Part shown: positions 1-13,000 of the stretch, in pieces
Position numbering within the stretch: the first letter of the stretch is position 1
How the letters are laid out: every line of letters begins with the position of its first letter
NCBI RefSeq assembly: GCF_020497125.1
Contig: NC_059082.1
Coordinates: 49,622,524 to 49,686,523 of the forward strand
Direction of reading: 5' to 3'
Origin: Mauremys mutica
Taxonomy: Eukaryota; Chordata; Testudines; Geoemydidae
DNA: 64,000 nt
The notes under the pieces: model-generated
What the model was told of the DNA's origin: nothing
The model's input: only the letters and a program-made list of their open reading frames with translations
The model's database searches: none
Program-made: the position numbers and the translations under genes

Positions 1-129
1 AAGCACTACCTGTGTTCCAAGTGCTACTCTGCAAAGTGGCCACTGCTTTCTGAAACGGAGCCGCAGTGTGTTTATTTGACCAGGATTATCTGCTAGTAAC
101 GTGACATGGAGAAGTCACTCTGCTTGTGC

Positions 130-1202
130 AGTACCTGGAGCTCTTTGAGATGGGTGTCTCTTCAGGGGCTCCACTCCAGGTGCGCCCCATGCGGCTTTGA
201 TCAGAGTTTTGGTAGCAGTGCCTGTTCACCCCGTGTCCTACACATCCTCATTCCCAGCAGCAAAGGTATATAGGGCTGCACAGACGAACCACCCTCAATT
301 CCTTCTCATCAGCCAAGTCCTGCAGAGCAACCTCTGAAGCAGAGGACGGGTAGTGGAGCTCCCACATCTCAAAGAACTCCAGTTACTGCGTAGCGTGCGT
401 AACCCCTCCTCCTTCTTTGAGTAGCGTCCCTAAGGGAGCTCCGCTGCAGGTGACTTCCCAGCAGTATCCTCATCAGAAGGAGGGAGAACTGGAGTGGAGT
501 CCAGTACTGAAGACATGACTGCATTCCCAAGGGCAGCATCTGATCTAGAAGAATGAACCACCACACAGGGTTTGGAAGAGGTACGTCTTGACAGTGCAGA
601 TCTCAGCATGGGGCCACATTTAAGTAATGCTATAGAGATAGATAGCAAGTTTGTGCAATGGACTGGCACCTTAGGAAAAGGTTGTGTATTGGCAGATTCA
701 TAACAAGAAATAACACGTCCAGAAATCCCCCTGGAGAGTCTCTGGGTGAAGATTTTGGACCTGTCAGCAATTGAGATGAACAGCCTGGGAGACTTTTTAA
801 AAGACTTGGTTCTGTTTGATGGGGTTTCAGGGAAAACAATGGAAGATGGATGACCTGGCTGATGTAAAATTCAGAGGACATTTTCAGTAGATACTTAGGT
901 ATGGACAAACTGTTAGGTATGGAAAAACACCTTCAGCAGTAACTAGAATTCTTTGAGACATTTGTCCCTGTGGATTCTCCACGAGCTACCCCTCTGGTTT
1001 GGAGTTCCCTCTGCAGGACTTCGCACATGAGGCGATTTGCCTGCGCAGCCCTATATATCCTCAGTATGGGGCATGAAGAGGTGCAGGTGCATGCATGGGT
1101 CCAATGGGCACTGCTACCAAAAATCTGTGATCAAAGGAGCATGGGGCACATACACACCTGAAGTGGAGCACCCATAAGGAACTCTACTTAAAGAAGAACT
1201 CA
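130..1202. repeat. Long inverted-repeat element (unclassified DNA-transposon-like)
   Basis: Bases about 140-292 and 1046-1180 are imperfect reverse complements: the TTTGGTAGCAGTGCC and TATATAGGGCTGC blocks on the left pair with GGCACTGCTACCAAAAA and GCAGCCCTATATA on the right, in mirrored order. This matches the arms of a fold-back transposon. No ORF of interest lies between the arms, and outer ends and target-site duplication were not resolved. Confidence 0.6.
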
Positions 1203-1816
1203 GAGATTAATAATCCTACTCCTTCTTCAGGCTGGAAAACTGGGACCAGTTTTAACCTGCTGAAAGTTGTCTGCAAAGGAAAAAAAAATGGGCATATGCC
1301 TTTTTTAATTTTCATTGGCAGATTGTCTTTAAAATCTGTGTCTCTGGGACGGCTTCTTGACTGACTACAGTAGAGCTCTATCTATTTACATCAGCTGAGG
1401 ATCTGAGCTAACCCTTCACCTTGGAACACAACTGTGATGTTTGGTGGTAAAGGGCTTGCACTGTGATGTACTGCTCATCTTCCTGTATGAGGTACTGTTG
1501 GCTTTGCCCAACAAAGCTATTCAAAAGATCATTCAAAAGAGATGGCAGCAGCTAGCCCTCAGAATGGCAGCATGTATAACCATTAAGGCACCAATCCTGA
1601 AATGTGGGGTGATGCCTGTGTCTGCATGGAGTCCAATGGGGTATTACAAAATCTGGGCCTAAACTAGGGGAAAACAGAGAGGGGAAGAGAGGGGCACTGT
1701 CAACACAGAAATCATATTATCCTTATCCTGTTACTAATTACACCTTTGATTACTGCAAACAAATAGTTTTAACATCTATCTTACTGTTCACCCTTTAAGT
1801 TCTGTTTTCCTGTTCA
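1203..1816. other. No gene recognised
   Basis: Downstream intergenic sequence with an A-run near 1280 and no exon, RNA gene or repeat that I recognise. Confidence 0.5.
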
Positions 1817-2505
1817 TAGAATCATAGAATCTCAGGGTTGGAAGGGACCTCAGGAGGTCATCTAGTCCAACCCCCTGCTCAAAGCAGGACCAAACCCAAC
1901 TAAATCATCCCAGCCAGGGCTTTGTCAAGCCTGACCTTAAAAACCTCTAAGGAAGGAGATTCCACTACCTCCCTAGGTAACCCATTCCAGTTCTTCACCA
2001 CCCTACTAGTGAAAAAGTTTTTCCTAATATCCAGCCTAAACCTCCCCCTCTGCAACTTGAGACCATTACTCCTTGTTCTGTCATCTTCTACCACTGAGAA
2101 CAGTCTAGATCCATTCTCTTTGGAACCCCCTTTCAGGTAGTTGAAAGCAGCTATCAAATCCCCCCTCATTCTTCTCTTCTGCAGACTAAACAATCTCAGT
2201 TCCCTCAGCCTCTCCTCATAAGTCATGTGCTCCAGCCCCCTAATCATTTTTGTTGCCCTCCGCTGGACTCTCTCCAATTTATCCACATCCTTCTTGTAGT
2301 GTGGGGCCCAAAACTGGACACAGTACTCCAAATGAGGCCTCACCAGTGCTGAGTAGAGGGGAATGATCACATCCCTCGATCTGCTGGAAATGCCCCTACT
2401 TATACAACCCAAAATGCCATTAGCCTTCTTGGCAACAAGGGCACACTGTTGACTCATATTCAGCTTTTCGTCCACCGTAACCCCTAGGTCCTTTTCTGTT
2501 GCTGT
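1817..2505 (-). mobile_element. CR1 LINE, 5'-truncated 3' end
   Basis: A 202-residue open frame (2508 to 1900) matches the C-terminal part of CR1 ORF2: [40 protein letters not shown], and ending DKALAGMI. The 3' UTR follows, with TCAGGGTTGGAAGGGACCTC on the plus strand and the octamer-type tail (ATAGAATCATAGAATC). All upstream CR1 sequence is missing, the usual 5' truncation. It sits about 1.3 kb past the stop codon of the ANKFN1-family gene in the same orientation. Confidence 0.95.
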
Positions 2506-2510
2506 CACTC

Positions 2511-3781
2511 AGCTTGGGCCTTGGAACTAGATGAATCAGTTTCACTGTAAGTTTACAGTTGTTTTCCTTCTCTGAACCTCCATCCCTACCACAATGCTCT
2601 TGTGTGTGGGTTTCCAATGGTTCAGACAATGGTTTAATTCCCATGCCAAAACTCCTTCCATTGAATTACAGAACAACAAAACCCCAAACATTTCTATTCA
2701 TATTTTGTTCCTACAGACACACACACACATAATGTAGGCCTCACCTAAGTTGACAGTGTCCTTTTAAACAGTCTGCAGGCTGTGGGAAGTCCAGAGTTTA
2801 AATTCAGAACCTCATCCCAGTAACATAAGCTATGAAAATGTGCACTATGCATCAGGCCACGAGAAGGAAAAATGTGATACATTCTCAGCAACACAGCCAT
2901 CTTTACTACGGACCACAGGAGTTCAAAAAAACAACCTTAGTTAACAAGAGACCTAGTCGCTAACAAAACATCATGCTATTGGACATACAAGAGAGGCCAA
3001 TCACAATCACCAGAATAAAACGGTAACCAAAAGAAAGAAAACCTAACAGCAGTGCTAAATGCATTGTGGGAAATGCTCTGTAGCAAACCTATATTGGCAA
3101 CATCAGTGAGTGTCAATATGTGTGCGTGCACACGTGTGTGGGGTTTCCTTTTGCCTTTAAAAGAAGTAAAAAGGATGTTCGGCTTTCACACAGCTCCAGT
3201 GTTTCTTACACTTTTTTTTTAAAGGGGAAAAAATCATTTTGTTCCTAGAACTGTGTGCAATAACGTGTTTCTCAAGGTATAGAAACAAGGACAGTTAACA
3301 AAACAATCTTCTCTGCAACATCTTTGCAAGCTGCCTCCTTCCCCCATCCACACTCGCCACGCTGTCTGGAAATCTCTGGCTTATCCTTCAGTAAATCCCA
3401 AATTTAGATTGTAGGAGGGAGGGGGAGAATTATGTATTGTTGCTGCTGCTTCTTTGTGATTTTTTTCGACTCACTCCTCCTCCCTCCCCACAAAATATTG
3501 AATTTCAAAAATCCTATTTCAGCTACTGCTCCCCCCAAGACTGTGAGGTGTCCTGTGCTCCACCCTCATCTCTTGCAGTCATAAAAACCAAGTCTTGATG
3601 TGTCTTTGGTTAAAAAAAAAAACACAAACACAAACAAGTAATACACAGCCTAGTGTGATCCTATTCCACCCTGGGGATGTCTGATGAGAGGGTGTCTGAG
3701 TAGGAAGGAAGCATTGGAGACGAGCTGTTTGCTCAGTGGAAGTTGAGGTTCCTCTAGTTTACCCTGTCCACTCCCCTCCTC
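2511..3781 (-). other. Probable 3' UTR of the ANKFN1-family gene
   Basis: Follows the stop codon directly, has no exon-like frame and no recognised repeat, and ends where a CR1 begins. A-rich and T-rich patches are present (around 3205-3235, 3430-3480 and 3610-3635). The end is inferred from the only candidate poly(A) signal found and from the CR1. Confidence 0.4.
2633..2638 (-). terminator. Candidate poly(A) signal ATTAAA
   Basis: TTTAAT on the plus strand reads ATTAAA on the gene strand, about 1.15 kb past the stop. No AATAAA was seen on the gene strand between the stop and the CR1. A variant hexamer like this is common by chance. Confidence 0.25.
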
Positions 3782-4069
3782 TCATACTGTGGTCGCTGGC
3801 CCATACTGGAATAAAAGAGGGGATGTCTCTTTGATTCGGACATAGAACCGCCCCTCAGGCCAGGCGTTGTGGAGAGAGAGGGGTAAGAAGTCGTCGGGCA
3901 GCCACTGCTCGGTGTCGTCTGACACGAACACTAGTCCAAAGTGATCCAGCTGATCCTCGCTGTAGCAGAAGGCATCCACGTTGCCCAGCACATTCCGGGA
4001 GACCTCGTTCATCTCCAGCACCACCAGCTTCACCACCTCTTCTGCTGACATCTTGGTGGTGACATGCAG
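3782..4069 (-). CDS. ANKFN1: ANKFN1-family exon 19 (Ras-association-like C-terminus, stop)
   Basis: Residues 1055-1149 and a [23 protein letters not shown] is a typical opening of an RA/ubiquitin-like fold: beta hairpin then helix. It is followed by [20 protein letters not shown], where RA domains place their later strands. Acceptor CTTTCCACAG joins exon 18 in phase 0 to give SIKLHVTTK. In RA-domain families this fold can bind small GTPases; binding here is unproven. Confidence 0.93.
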   Translation of the reverse strand: MHVTTKMSAEEVVKLVVLEMNEVSRNVLGNVDAFCYSEDQLDHFGLVFVSDDTEQWLPDDFLPLSLHNAWPEGRFYVRIKETSPLLFQYGPATTV

Positions 4070-7000
4070 CTGTGGAAAGATGGGGCAGAGAGACAGATGG
4101 TCAGTGGGGAATAAGAGAACCGGGAGGTGTCACAAGCCCGCAGGCATGAACCAGTGCCTCCTGGGCAGATCCTTTGCAAATGAAAGGACCTAGGGACCTA
4201 GCCCCAATCCTGCAAATGCTTGGACACAATGTGAAGCATGTGCAGGATCAGGGCCCTAGCTGGGGGCTAATTCTGTCCTTCCTCATCCTTATGACGGGGA
4301 CTGCCCTCTGAATTTTAAATCACTGACAAGCAGCTAACCTCCTCTCAGCTTGGGGCTGTCAACTACTGTGGGTATATCTACATTGCAAGCTGGTGGTGTC
4401 ATGGCCAGCTCGAGGAGACATGCCCATTCTAGCTCTGATCCAGCTAGTGCGCTAAGCACTGAGGGTAGCCATGGTGGCGAGAGCAGTGGGAGGGGCTAGT
4501 CACCGCCAGTATGTGCTTCCTGTCTTGGATGGTGATGGACTCAAGGCAGCCACTTTGGGGGTGACTCTGTAGTGTTAGCGCACCAGCTGGATCAGAGTTA
4601 GCATGAGTACGTCACCTCGTGCTGGACATGACCTCTCCAGCTCCAAGTGCAGACGTACCCTGTAAGAGGCACGGGCCGGTCCTGAAGGTTTGAAGCAGGC
4701 AGCTACTCCCATCACCACAGGGGGCCAAGTGCCCGTTTCCTTTGGCACACTCATGAGAGCTATGCGCAACACCCTGCGGTGCGGTGGAGCTCCTCAGACA
4801 GCCAGTGGGGCTAAGCCACCGTGCAGCAGCTGAGCACCCAGCCCTGTGTTTTTAGCCTGGCATCCTTGGGGACAGCAGAAAATGCTTTAAAGCCAGCACG
4901 CTCTGCTTTTCACCACCAAAAGCCATACCAGGTAACTGGGCAGACCCCCAGGGGCAGGATCAGTTTACACAGAAAGTGATGGTAACTTTTAAAATGAAAA
5001 ATAAACTCAAAGAGTCACATTATCCTCTGCTTGTAACGTCCCTGCTAGATAAATAGAGAGCATTCAATATCTGCACTTGCTCGAGGGCCAGAAAAACCTG
5101 CAGACATCAGTGCTGTCCTTCTCTGCAGTTACAAGGGCAGGAGTGGCAGAGGCTGCTCTGTCAGACCCATCGCTTTCCCAGAAGAGTGAAAGAGACACTT
5201 TCACAGGGAAAGAGGCTCCATGTCTTGAAGGGAGGAAGGAAGCCCATGCCAGAGGAGGGCCAGTGCGAGGGACAGAACACAGCCCTTCCCTGCTCAGACT
5301 TGGGAGAGACTGAGGCTGGAGGAGTGGAGTAAGCCTGTGCATGGGAGGGCAGAGGGGTACGGCAGGCTGAAGTCAGTTGATGGAGAAAGCCAGAAAGGGT
5401 CATTTGGAGCGGGATTCAAAGATGGGGAGGAAACCATCCTTACAGTGAAGGGAGAGTGGTCCCACTTCCATGAGCAAGAGCAGACTAGTTGCCAACTTCT
5501 TCAAAGCAAGAGAGGAGAAGACCCTTCTTCCTTCTCCCCACACAGGGGCCCCCGGCTGATAGCACAGCTACTCGGCCCTGGGGGCTGAGGGAAGGGAGGG
5601 GCTAGCTACACAGGATCAACTGGGTGATGGGACGGTGACCCAGGATAAAGAGCGGGAACGCTGGGGGAGGACACGATGAGGTAGGATAAAGAGCGGGAAC
5701 GCTGGGGGAGGGGACAGTGACCCAGGATAAGCCATGGAATCACTGCAAGGGATGTTGACCCAGGATACACTCTGGGAATGGTGACCCAAGAGAACATGTT
5801 GCATTGCATCTAACTGTCAAATGAAACAACTCTCTAGCAGCTCAGAAAGGAGGGTGTGGCTATGGAGTGGTGAAGCATTAGAGGAGGGGAGGGAGGAAGG
5901 GAGGGAAGACGCATGCCCCTATCAAAATGAGCTCCCTGGACACAGGGTTTCTGCATCGGCCAGCATCTCCATCAACTCCAGCTTCTGGCAAGGCCGCACA
6001 CATTGGGAACGGCACAGGTCTGTCTACCTGGCCTTTGCTCCTTAACTCTCCTGCCATCTCTAGCACCAAATCAGCCACACTGGTGCAGTAAAGGTGGGAT
6101 ACTGCTGCCGACACAGTGGGTGCCAGCTCCTGTCATCTCGGCCTGCTGGGACGTCGGTGGCCATGCTGCACTGTGGAGCAGCGCTGATGGCAGTGGCAAT
6201 AGCAGAAAATATTAAGGAGAAAAGCCTCAGTGGGAAGGTTGGACAGAGGCAGTATTCTCAGGCCTAGGGGCAAAGAGCCCCGTCATTGAGTGCTCCCCCA
6301 AGCCCTATTTACATCGCCAAAGCTGGGCTTTATTGTTGCTGTTTGGAGTAGACTTTCCAGCTGCCCTGGGGGCACGGTGATACCTTAATGCTGGTCTCAT
6401 TGGACAGTCCGGTTTCGTATTGAGGACAGACCCGTAAGGTGGCTGAGCCTGGCTTCTTCCCCCGGTTTGCTATGTGTCCCAGCTCCGGTGGCTCCTGGAA
6501 GGTGCGAGTCCACTCCGCTGAGCGTGTCCGGAAGACAGGCTCAGAGCTTTCAACAGCCTGGCTGTGCTCGGGGCTGAAAGCTGAGCCAGTGTCCAGCCTG
6601 AACAAGCTGCACTGGCCCGTCGTCCTGGTTTCTGTCGGGGAGCTATCGACAGAGCCAGGACATGACTTCCTGGTCACCTGGAAGAGGGGCTTGGGGAAAT
6701 CCAAGCTGCTAGTGCGGACGCAGTAGGCCTGACGCTTCTCTGTGATGCGGAGGAGCTCAATCTGCCGGCTGGGGAGGACAAAGTCGCTGTCATACAGCTC
6801 TGGAGGTGGCCGGGATTCCTCTGGGAGCAGTGGTGGGGCTTTGAGTTCATGGCTCTGCAGGACGTCAGGGGCACTGTCCCTCAAGGTTCGGGCAATTTTT
6901 CTGCCACAGCACTCAGGCCCCGAGGAGTAAACCAGGTCCAGCTCCTTGGGGCTTTGGGCCCTGCTGGAATCATAGTCGCTGTCTGTAGCCAGGAACACCT

Positions 7001-10000
7001 CTGATGAGCCCTCCTCGTCCGAGATCCCGTGGGAATCTGCTGGGAGTGAAAAGGAAGAGGAGGGTCACCATTTCTCTGAGTCAATGCAAAAGGCCAGTGA
7101 AGTTGTCTGAGCATGATTTGGAGTCCAGGCAGCAAAAGCCAGAAGGCATCACCCCCCTACTGCGGGCTGAGATATTTGTGCCTCTACCTTGGGTAAGTTG
7201 ATTCAGTCAACGTCTGGCTGTAAGGGTCACAAGTGAGCAAATCTATGAGTCTGAAGGCAAGAAATAGCTTTATCCTCTGGGCTTCTGATTTTCAGCATTT
7301 ATTGACATTTACTGGTGAAAGCCTGTGTCCAGAATTAAAATCCGAGCCACTAAATATCAGTTTGAACAACCAGAATGTGACATTTACCAGGTGGCTTTAG
7401 GCCTCCATGCTTCCCACTGTTAGCATTGTTCCAACTCCTGGTCCATTCTCCCTACACTGCACAGCTGGAGATGGATCTGTTCACTCAGCATGAGAGCTGC
7501 AGAAAAATGATGCTTCCTGAGTGAACATTCCACCCTCCTCCTTGACTTCTAACAAATGACCCTCAGACCATGAAACCACTGTGTCTGAGTTCTCAAGGCC
7601 CATCTTTGACTCCTCCTTCCCAGTGCTGCTCGTTCATTCACAGGGGCAGTGCCTACTTAACACGGAGCTCATGGTACTCATTCAGCTATGTAAATGCCAC
7701 CCTGGCTTTGCAGCTGTCTGCTGCCTCTTGCTTTTCAGAGCTCTACGCACGGAGTCAGAAAAATATGCCAAGCCAGCAGAGTGATCTGGATTCTAGCCTT
7801 CCCCCTGATTCATTAACTCAACTGTTGGCTAGGTTCTGATTCCAGGCAGCCAATTGCTATGTGGGTCCCCAGCACAGCTCCTCGAACCTTTATCACTGGT
7901 GATGGTACTGGAGACAGGATGCACCTAGATTTATTTTCAAGATCCCAGGTGGAGTCTGCAGTGCTGTTACTTAGAGGCACTTGTTATGACTTGTGAGCTG
8001 AGCCAACTGGGTATGAAAGCTATTGAAATTGTACTTAGATGATCAGCTGCTTGGGGCAGAGCCTGTCATTTTTTGGTGTGTGCCTAGCACAATGGAGCTC
8101 AGATCCATGAATAAGCCTTCTAGGAACCATAATAATAATAAAGGATAATAAAGCATATAGAGCATATGTGAAATAATTAGATACCATCATTACAGAGTCA
8201 TTTTTCTATTTATAGCCTTAATGCAAGCATCAGATGGGATCTGGGTAGCAAAACCTTCCATTCTAACCTGACGGGTTTCTATGAAGGATCTGAGAATGCC
8301 AGACCCATTGGACTTTGAAAGCTCACCAGTCAGATTTCATTCACAGAATATTTACAAGCAGCTGCAACACTCCCAGTTGTATGATACACATGAACTGACT
8401 AGGCAACACCTGGCTAGGTGCTTCAGAACACGCCAGGATCCCTTACCAGAGTTGAGCTTGCGGCTGGTTTCTGGGGATGGGGTGGGTGAGGGGAGGTAGT
8501 CCAGATGCGATGACGTGGACTGTGTTTTCTCCTTCATTGCACCGCTGGATTCATTGAGGAACCAGGTGAGAGGCACGCCACAAGATGGCTGCTTGTACCG
8601 GGCATGCTGCAAGGCATCCATCATCCAGCGCATCTCACGCCAGATCTCCTCCATTTGCTGCCAGGGCAAAAGATAAAGAACCCATTTAAAAAAAATAACA
8701 GGTCTCTCCCTGGCCCCAAACAACCACAGGCAAGGTCACACATCCCTGAGTGCACAGGGGCCTGGTACTGGGATAATGGTGCCAGGAACATCCCCGAGGG
8801 GAGTCTTTTCGTAGAGGATGTCACTGCTGTCTCATGAGCCCCAGAATCCCTTGGATATAACAGCACATAGCAATTCTGTAAGGTATTTCATCTGCTGATC
8901 TGAAAGCACTTTGTAAAGGTTGGGTGAGAATCTATCTATCTATGCATCTCAGGTACCGAGCTGGCCCCCATACCAGCATCTGAGAGCCTCACAATCTTTA
9001 GTGTATTTACCCTCACAATGCCCCAGGGGTAGGGAAGGGCTGTTATCCTGGTTGTACAGAGGGGAACCGAGGCACAGAACAGCTAAATGACCTGCCTGTG
9101 GTCACACAGGACATCTGTGGCAGACCAGGGAATTGAACCCAGATCTTCCATGTCAGTACCCTAACCACTGGACCATCCTTCCTCTCTCCTGTTGAAAGAG
9201 GAAACTGCAGCACAGAGCGGTGACAATGCTCGGGAACCAGGTCAGCAACAGAGCCAGGAACAGAACTCAGCTCTCTTAGCTCCCAGCATGGTGCCCTAAG
9301 CACAGCAACATGCTACCACACTCATCTAGTGGCCTCTGCACAGCCTGTCCCATTTGCAAGAGCTCCTTGCTGTGGCGATGGAAACTCTGGAAGCAAAGGC
9401 ATGGCGTGCTCTTTGCATTTGCATACCCAGAATGCACTTCCAAAGGCAGTCCCAGCAGGGCAGGTTTCAGGCTTGCCATTAGCATTGTTAATGGGAGCAC
9501 TGCATCAGAACAGGGTGGCTTGACAGAGCACCTGCTGCTGCCACTTCCCCTGCAGACCATCACTGCTAGGTCAGAGAAGCACTGCAAAGGTACTTCAATG
9601 CAGGACAGCAGAGCTGATAACTACAATGGAAATGGCCCAGAGCCTCAAAGGTTTTAGACTCCTAATGCCCATTGATTCCAATGGGAGTTAGGAGCCTAAA
9701 TACCTTTGAGGTTCTGGGCCTGTGAGCTGTAGATGATGCACAGCTGGCAGAGGGAGATCCATGCCAGATCATGCCAACCTAAAGTGGGTAATCTTATGAT
9801 GGACACAGGAGCCTCTGGACAACCCATACAGGGTGCACAGAATGCTGGCATGGCAGCCGAGCCCTGAGCAGGCCCCACTCACTACGCCCCTCTTCTGTCT
9901 CATACCTGTATGTAGTCCTGAACCTGCTGGTGCCTCTGCTTAGCTGTGGAGAGCTCAGCATCTGAGAAGGCTTCCCTGAGGCTCTGCTGGGAAAGGAGAG

Positions 10001-13000
10001 ACTCCAGCTCCAGGAGCGCGGACACCTGGCAATACTGGCTGATGAACTCTCGGTCATACGTGAAGAAGTGAACTGGAAAAGCAAAAGGCGAGAGGGGAAG
10101 GTCAGGCGATGGCGGGAGGGGCATTGTGAGGCGGGAATGGCTGATGCTGTGTGAACAGACTGAACCCGGCAGAGATGCATCAAGGACTCTGAAGACAGGA
10201 CTGCACACACGTGAAGGCTGAATTCTGCCCAAACTACATGAGGGGAGGGTGTTCTCCATTACTGAGGGTGAAACCCAGAGTTGGGGAAAGCAGGACTGAA
10301 TGAGTATGGACAAAGGTCCATCTTTTGTTATCACTGCTAACTCTGCAACAGCTCCCATGCTGCAGTGCTAGCCCAGGTCCCAGTACTGGATTTAGCATTA
10401 TCTCAGGGAAGTGACATCCTCTGTGGAGATGGCTGGAATGGGATGGAGGGACTGGCCCTCCTCACAGGTGTATCTGAGCTGTAACGAGGGGCAGCCATTG
10501 TTCTCTCCCCCTGGTGGCTGCCCAGAGGAATGCAGAGAGTCAGGGCCGGCTCCAGGCACCAGCTTATCAAGCAGGTACTTGGGGCGGCAACTCTGGAGCG
10601 GGGCAGCACTTTCAGGTATTTGGAGGCAATTCAGCGGAGGGTCCCTCACTCCCGCTCGGAGTGAAAGACCTCCCACTGAATTGCTGCAGATCGCGATCAT
10701 GATTGCGATCGCGGCTTTTTTTTTTTTTTTTTGCTGCTTGGGGCAGCAAAACCCCTGGAGCCGGCCCTGCAGAGAGTGCATGACAGGGGCTGAGCTGGGA
10801 TAGCACAGAGATGCAATGAATGGTAGGTGCAGCAGCTACCATCACTATTCTGCTAGCATCTATCACGCTGCTCTCTGAAGAGCTGGGGGGTGAACAAGCT
10901 AGTGTGGTTAGCAGTCCAGGCAGCTGGAAAGACCTCAGTCAGCAACATCACATACAAAAGCAAAAAGCTCGTTTTTGTAAGCCCTGAGTGGACCCAGCAG
11001 ACCGAGCCATTTCAGTCTGCCCTCATCAGCAAGCTGTGTGGCAAAAGCAGGCTTTGTACCTACAGCAGCTACCCCAGCACCTTGCTTCTCTGGAGCCACA
11101 GTTCTGCTTTCTCCCCTGGAGCCCCTGGCTCCTGCAGACACTACAGGACAATCCCACTTAACAAGGACAGCAGGAGACTTTCCCCTTCCACCACACAGGA
11201 GAGAACAAGGTGGATCACCGCGACCTGGGAGATACCCACCTCTGTATGGGGACCGGGTCAGCACTCCTGTTACCAAGGACAGGCAAGACAACCACAAAAC
11301 CCACAACAGTGTGAGTTCCCACCCGCTCCCTGGCACCTGAGAAGCTTTGAGAACCCCTCCTGCACATCCTCCTTCCCTGCGGGACCTGCATCTCACCAGA
11401 CTCTAAAAGCTCCTCTTCCAGGAACTCTAAAAGCCCTCCCTAAGGTGGGATCGCTCCCGCCCTGACTGTGGTGGTGCTCAGTACTGAGGTGACTCTCTAA
11501 ACCACTGGAAGACTCCTCCACGCTGGCTTTGTTAGGGCAGGGGAATGTGCCCCTAAGCAGGGGGAAGGTACTGCCTATCACTGCAGGGCCCAAAGAGTTG
11601 AGAAGGGTCTCATGGGGAAGGAGGGCAGGAGAAGGGCACTAGAGGGGTGTTCTGGAGCAGTACCATGCAGGTCACAGTCAGATCCAAGATTAGAGGACAC
11701 AAGAGGGAGGGATGTTCTCACCTAGCTCAAAGATCTGGAGAGGCAGCGTGAGGAAGCCAGAGCGAGGGGTGTAGGGGCTGTTCTGGCCCGGGGCAGTGCA
11801 GACGTCATCAGATGGAGGAAGCAGCAGGAGAAAGGAGACTTGTCCCCCGAAGTCTAGCACCTCCTGACTGTACAGACGGAAATCTTTAGCCTGCAGCATT
11901 CAAAGAGAAAAGCAGGAACAATGCATTATTTCCGCCAGTGTAACCAGAGCAGTGCAAAGTCATTGCCCCTCTTCGTCTTAGGCAGGAATGTCCCAAAGCA
12001 TGGCTGACGGCAGAGTGCTCCCTTGCACACCGAGCATGCTTTGAGCATCACCACTTCCCATATGACAAAGGCTCCCAGTGGAGCTCCCCACTGACAGGGA
12101 GATAATTAGCATCTATCATTTACTCCCCAGGTGCCAGGCTCCATTGCTTTGTTATGCTGTATTACCATCCCAAATCCTCTTTGTTCTGGGATAGCTTGGA
12201 CACCTCACCTCCTCTGATAGCCTCTATGCTGCTGATACAAGTCAACTTCCTTAAAACAAAATCCAAGAGAGAGAGAGAGACCCTCCACCCACCCCTGCAG
12301 TGACCTCAGCCCCAATCCAGCACGTACCTAATGTTAAGCATTAGGATGCTCACCCACCTATGGACCTTGCTGTATCAAGACCCTGGGTTGGAAATTGAAT
12401 GGGGGAAAAGGGATCAATTCTCAGTGAGTCCAGCTTCCACCAGAGGTTAGCTGGAAGAGGTGTCCCGTCACTGCGGTGAGCTGAAACAAGTCGCCTCAGG
12501 CAGAGCCAGGTGCTACTTCCAATCAAAACACAACTGTTTTGTTTTAGATCCAAGGGCAGTTACTAAGGAGGTGCCGAACTTGGAGAGTGGCTCCCAGCTC
12601 TGACTCTGGGGCAGGGACAGAGACATGCTTGTAGCCAGGGAGCCCCACAAACTCAATTCAGTTTGTGGGGCAAGGGAATACAACGAACACTTTAACCACA
12701 AAGGGGCCAATCCTGCCTCCAGAGGCTGAGGTGGCTGGTTTGCCACAGCACAAGCCAGCCGGCTGTGCAGACTACAGCTCCCGCCATTCCACCCACACCC
12801 CTCAGCTCCCACTTCTACCAGTACCTCTCGCAGGGGGATGTTGACCAGGTTCACCAGCTCCTTAATGGCCCCTTGGAGCTCCTGATACAAGGGGTTCTGG
12901 GAAGTCTCAGACTCTGGCTCAGTGGGACTTGGTTCCTCCAAACTGGCCAGGTTCTGAAGCCACTCCCATTCCTCCCTGGAGAAGGAGAGACAATCACAGA

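Noticed and set aside
10890..11465. 191-codon plus-strand frame
   Set aside because: Intronic, no domain, low-complexity Ser/Pro composition; probably chance.
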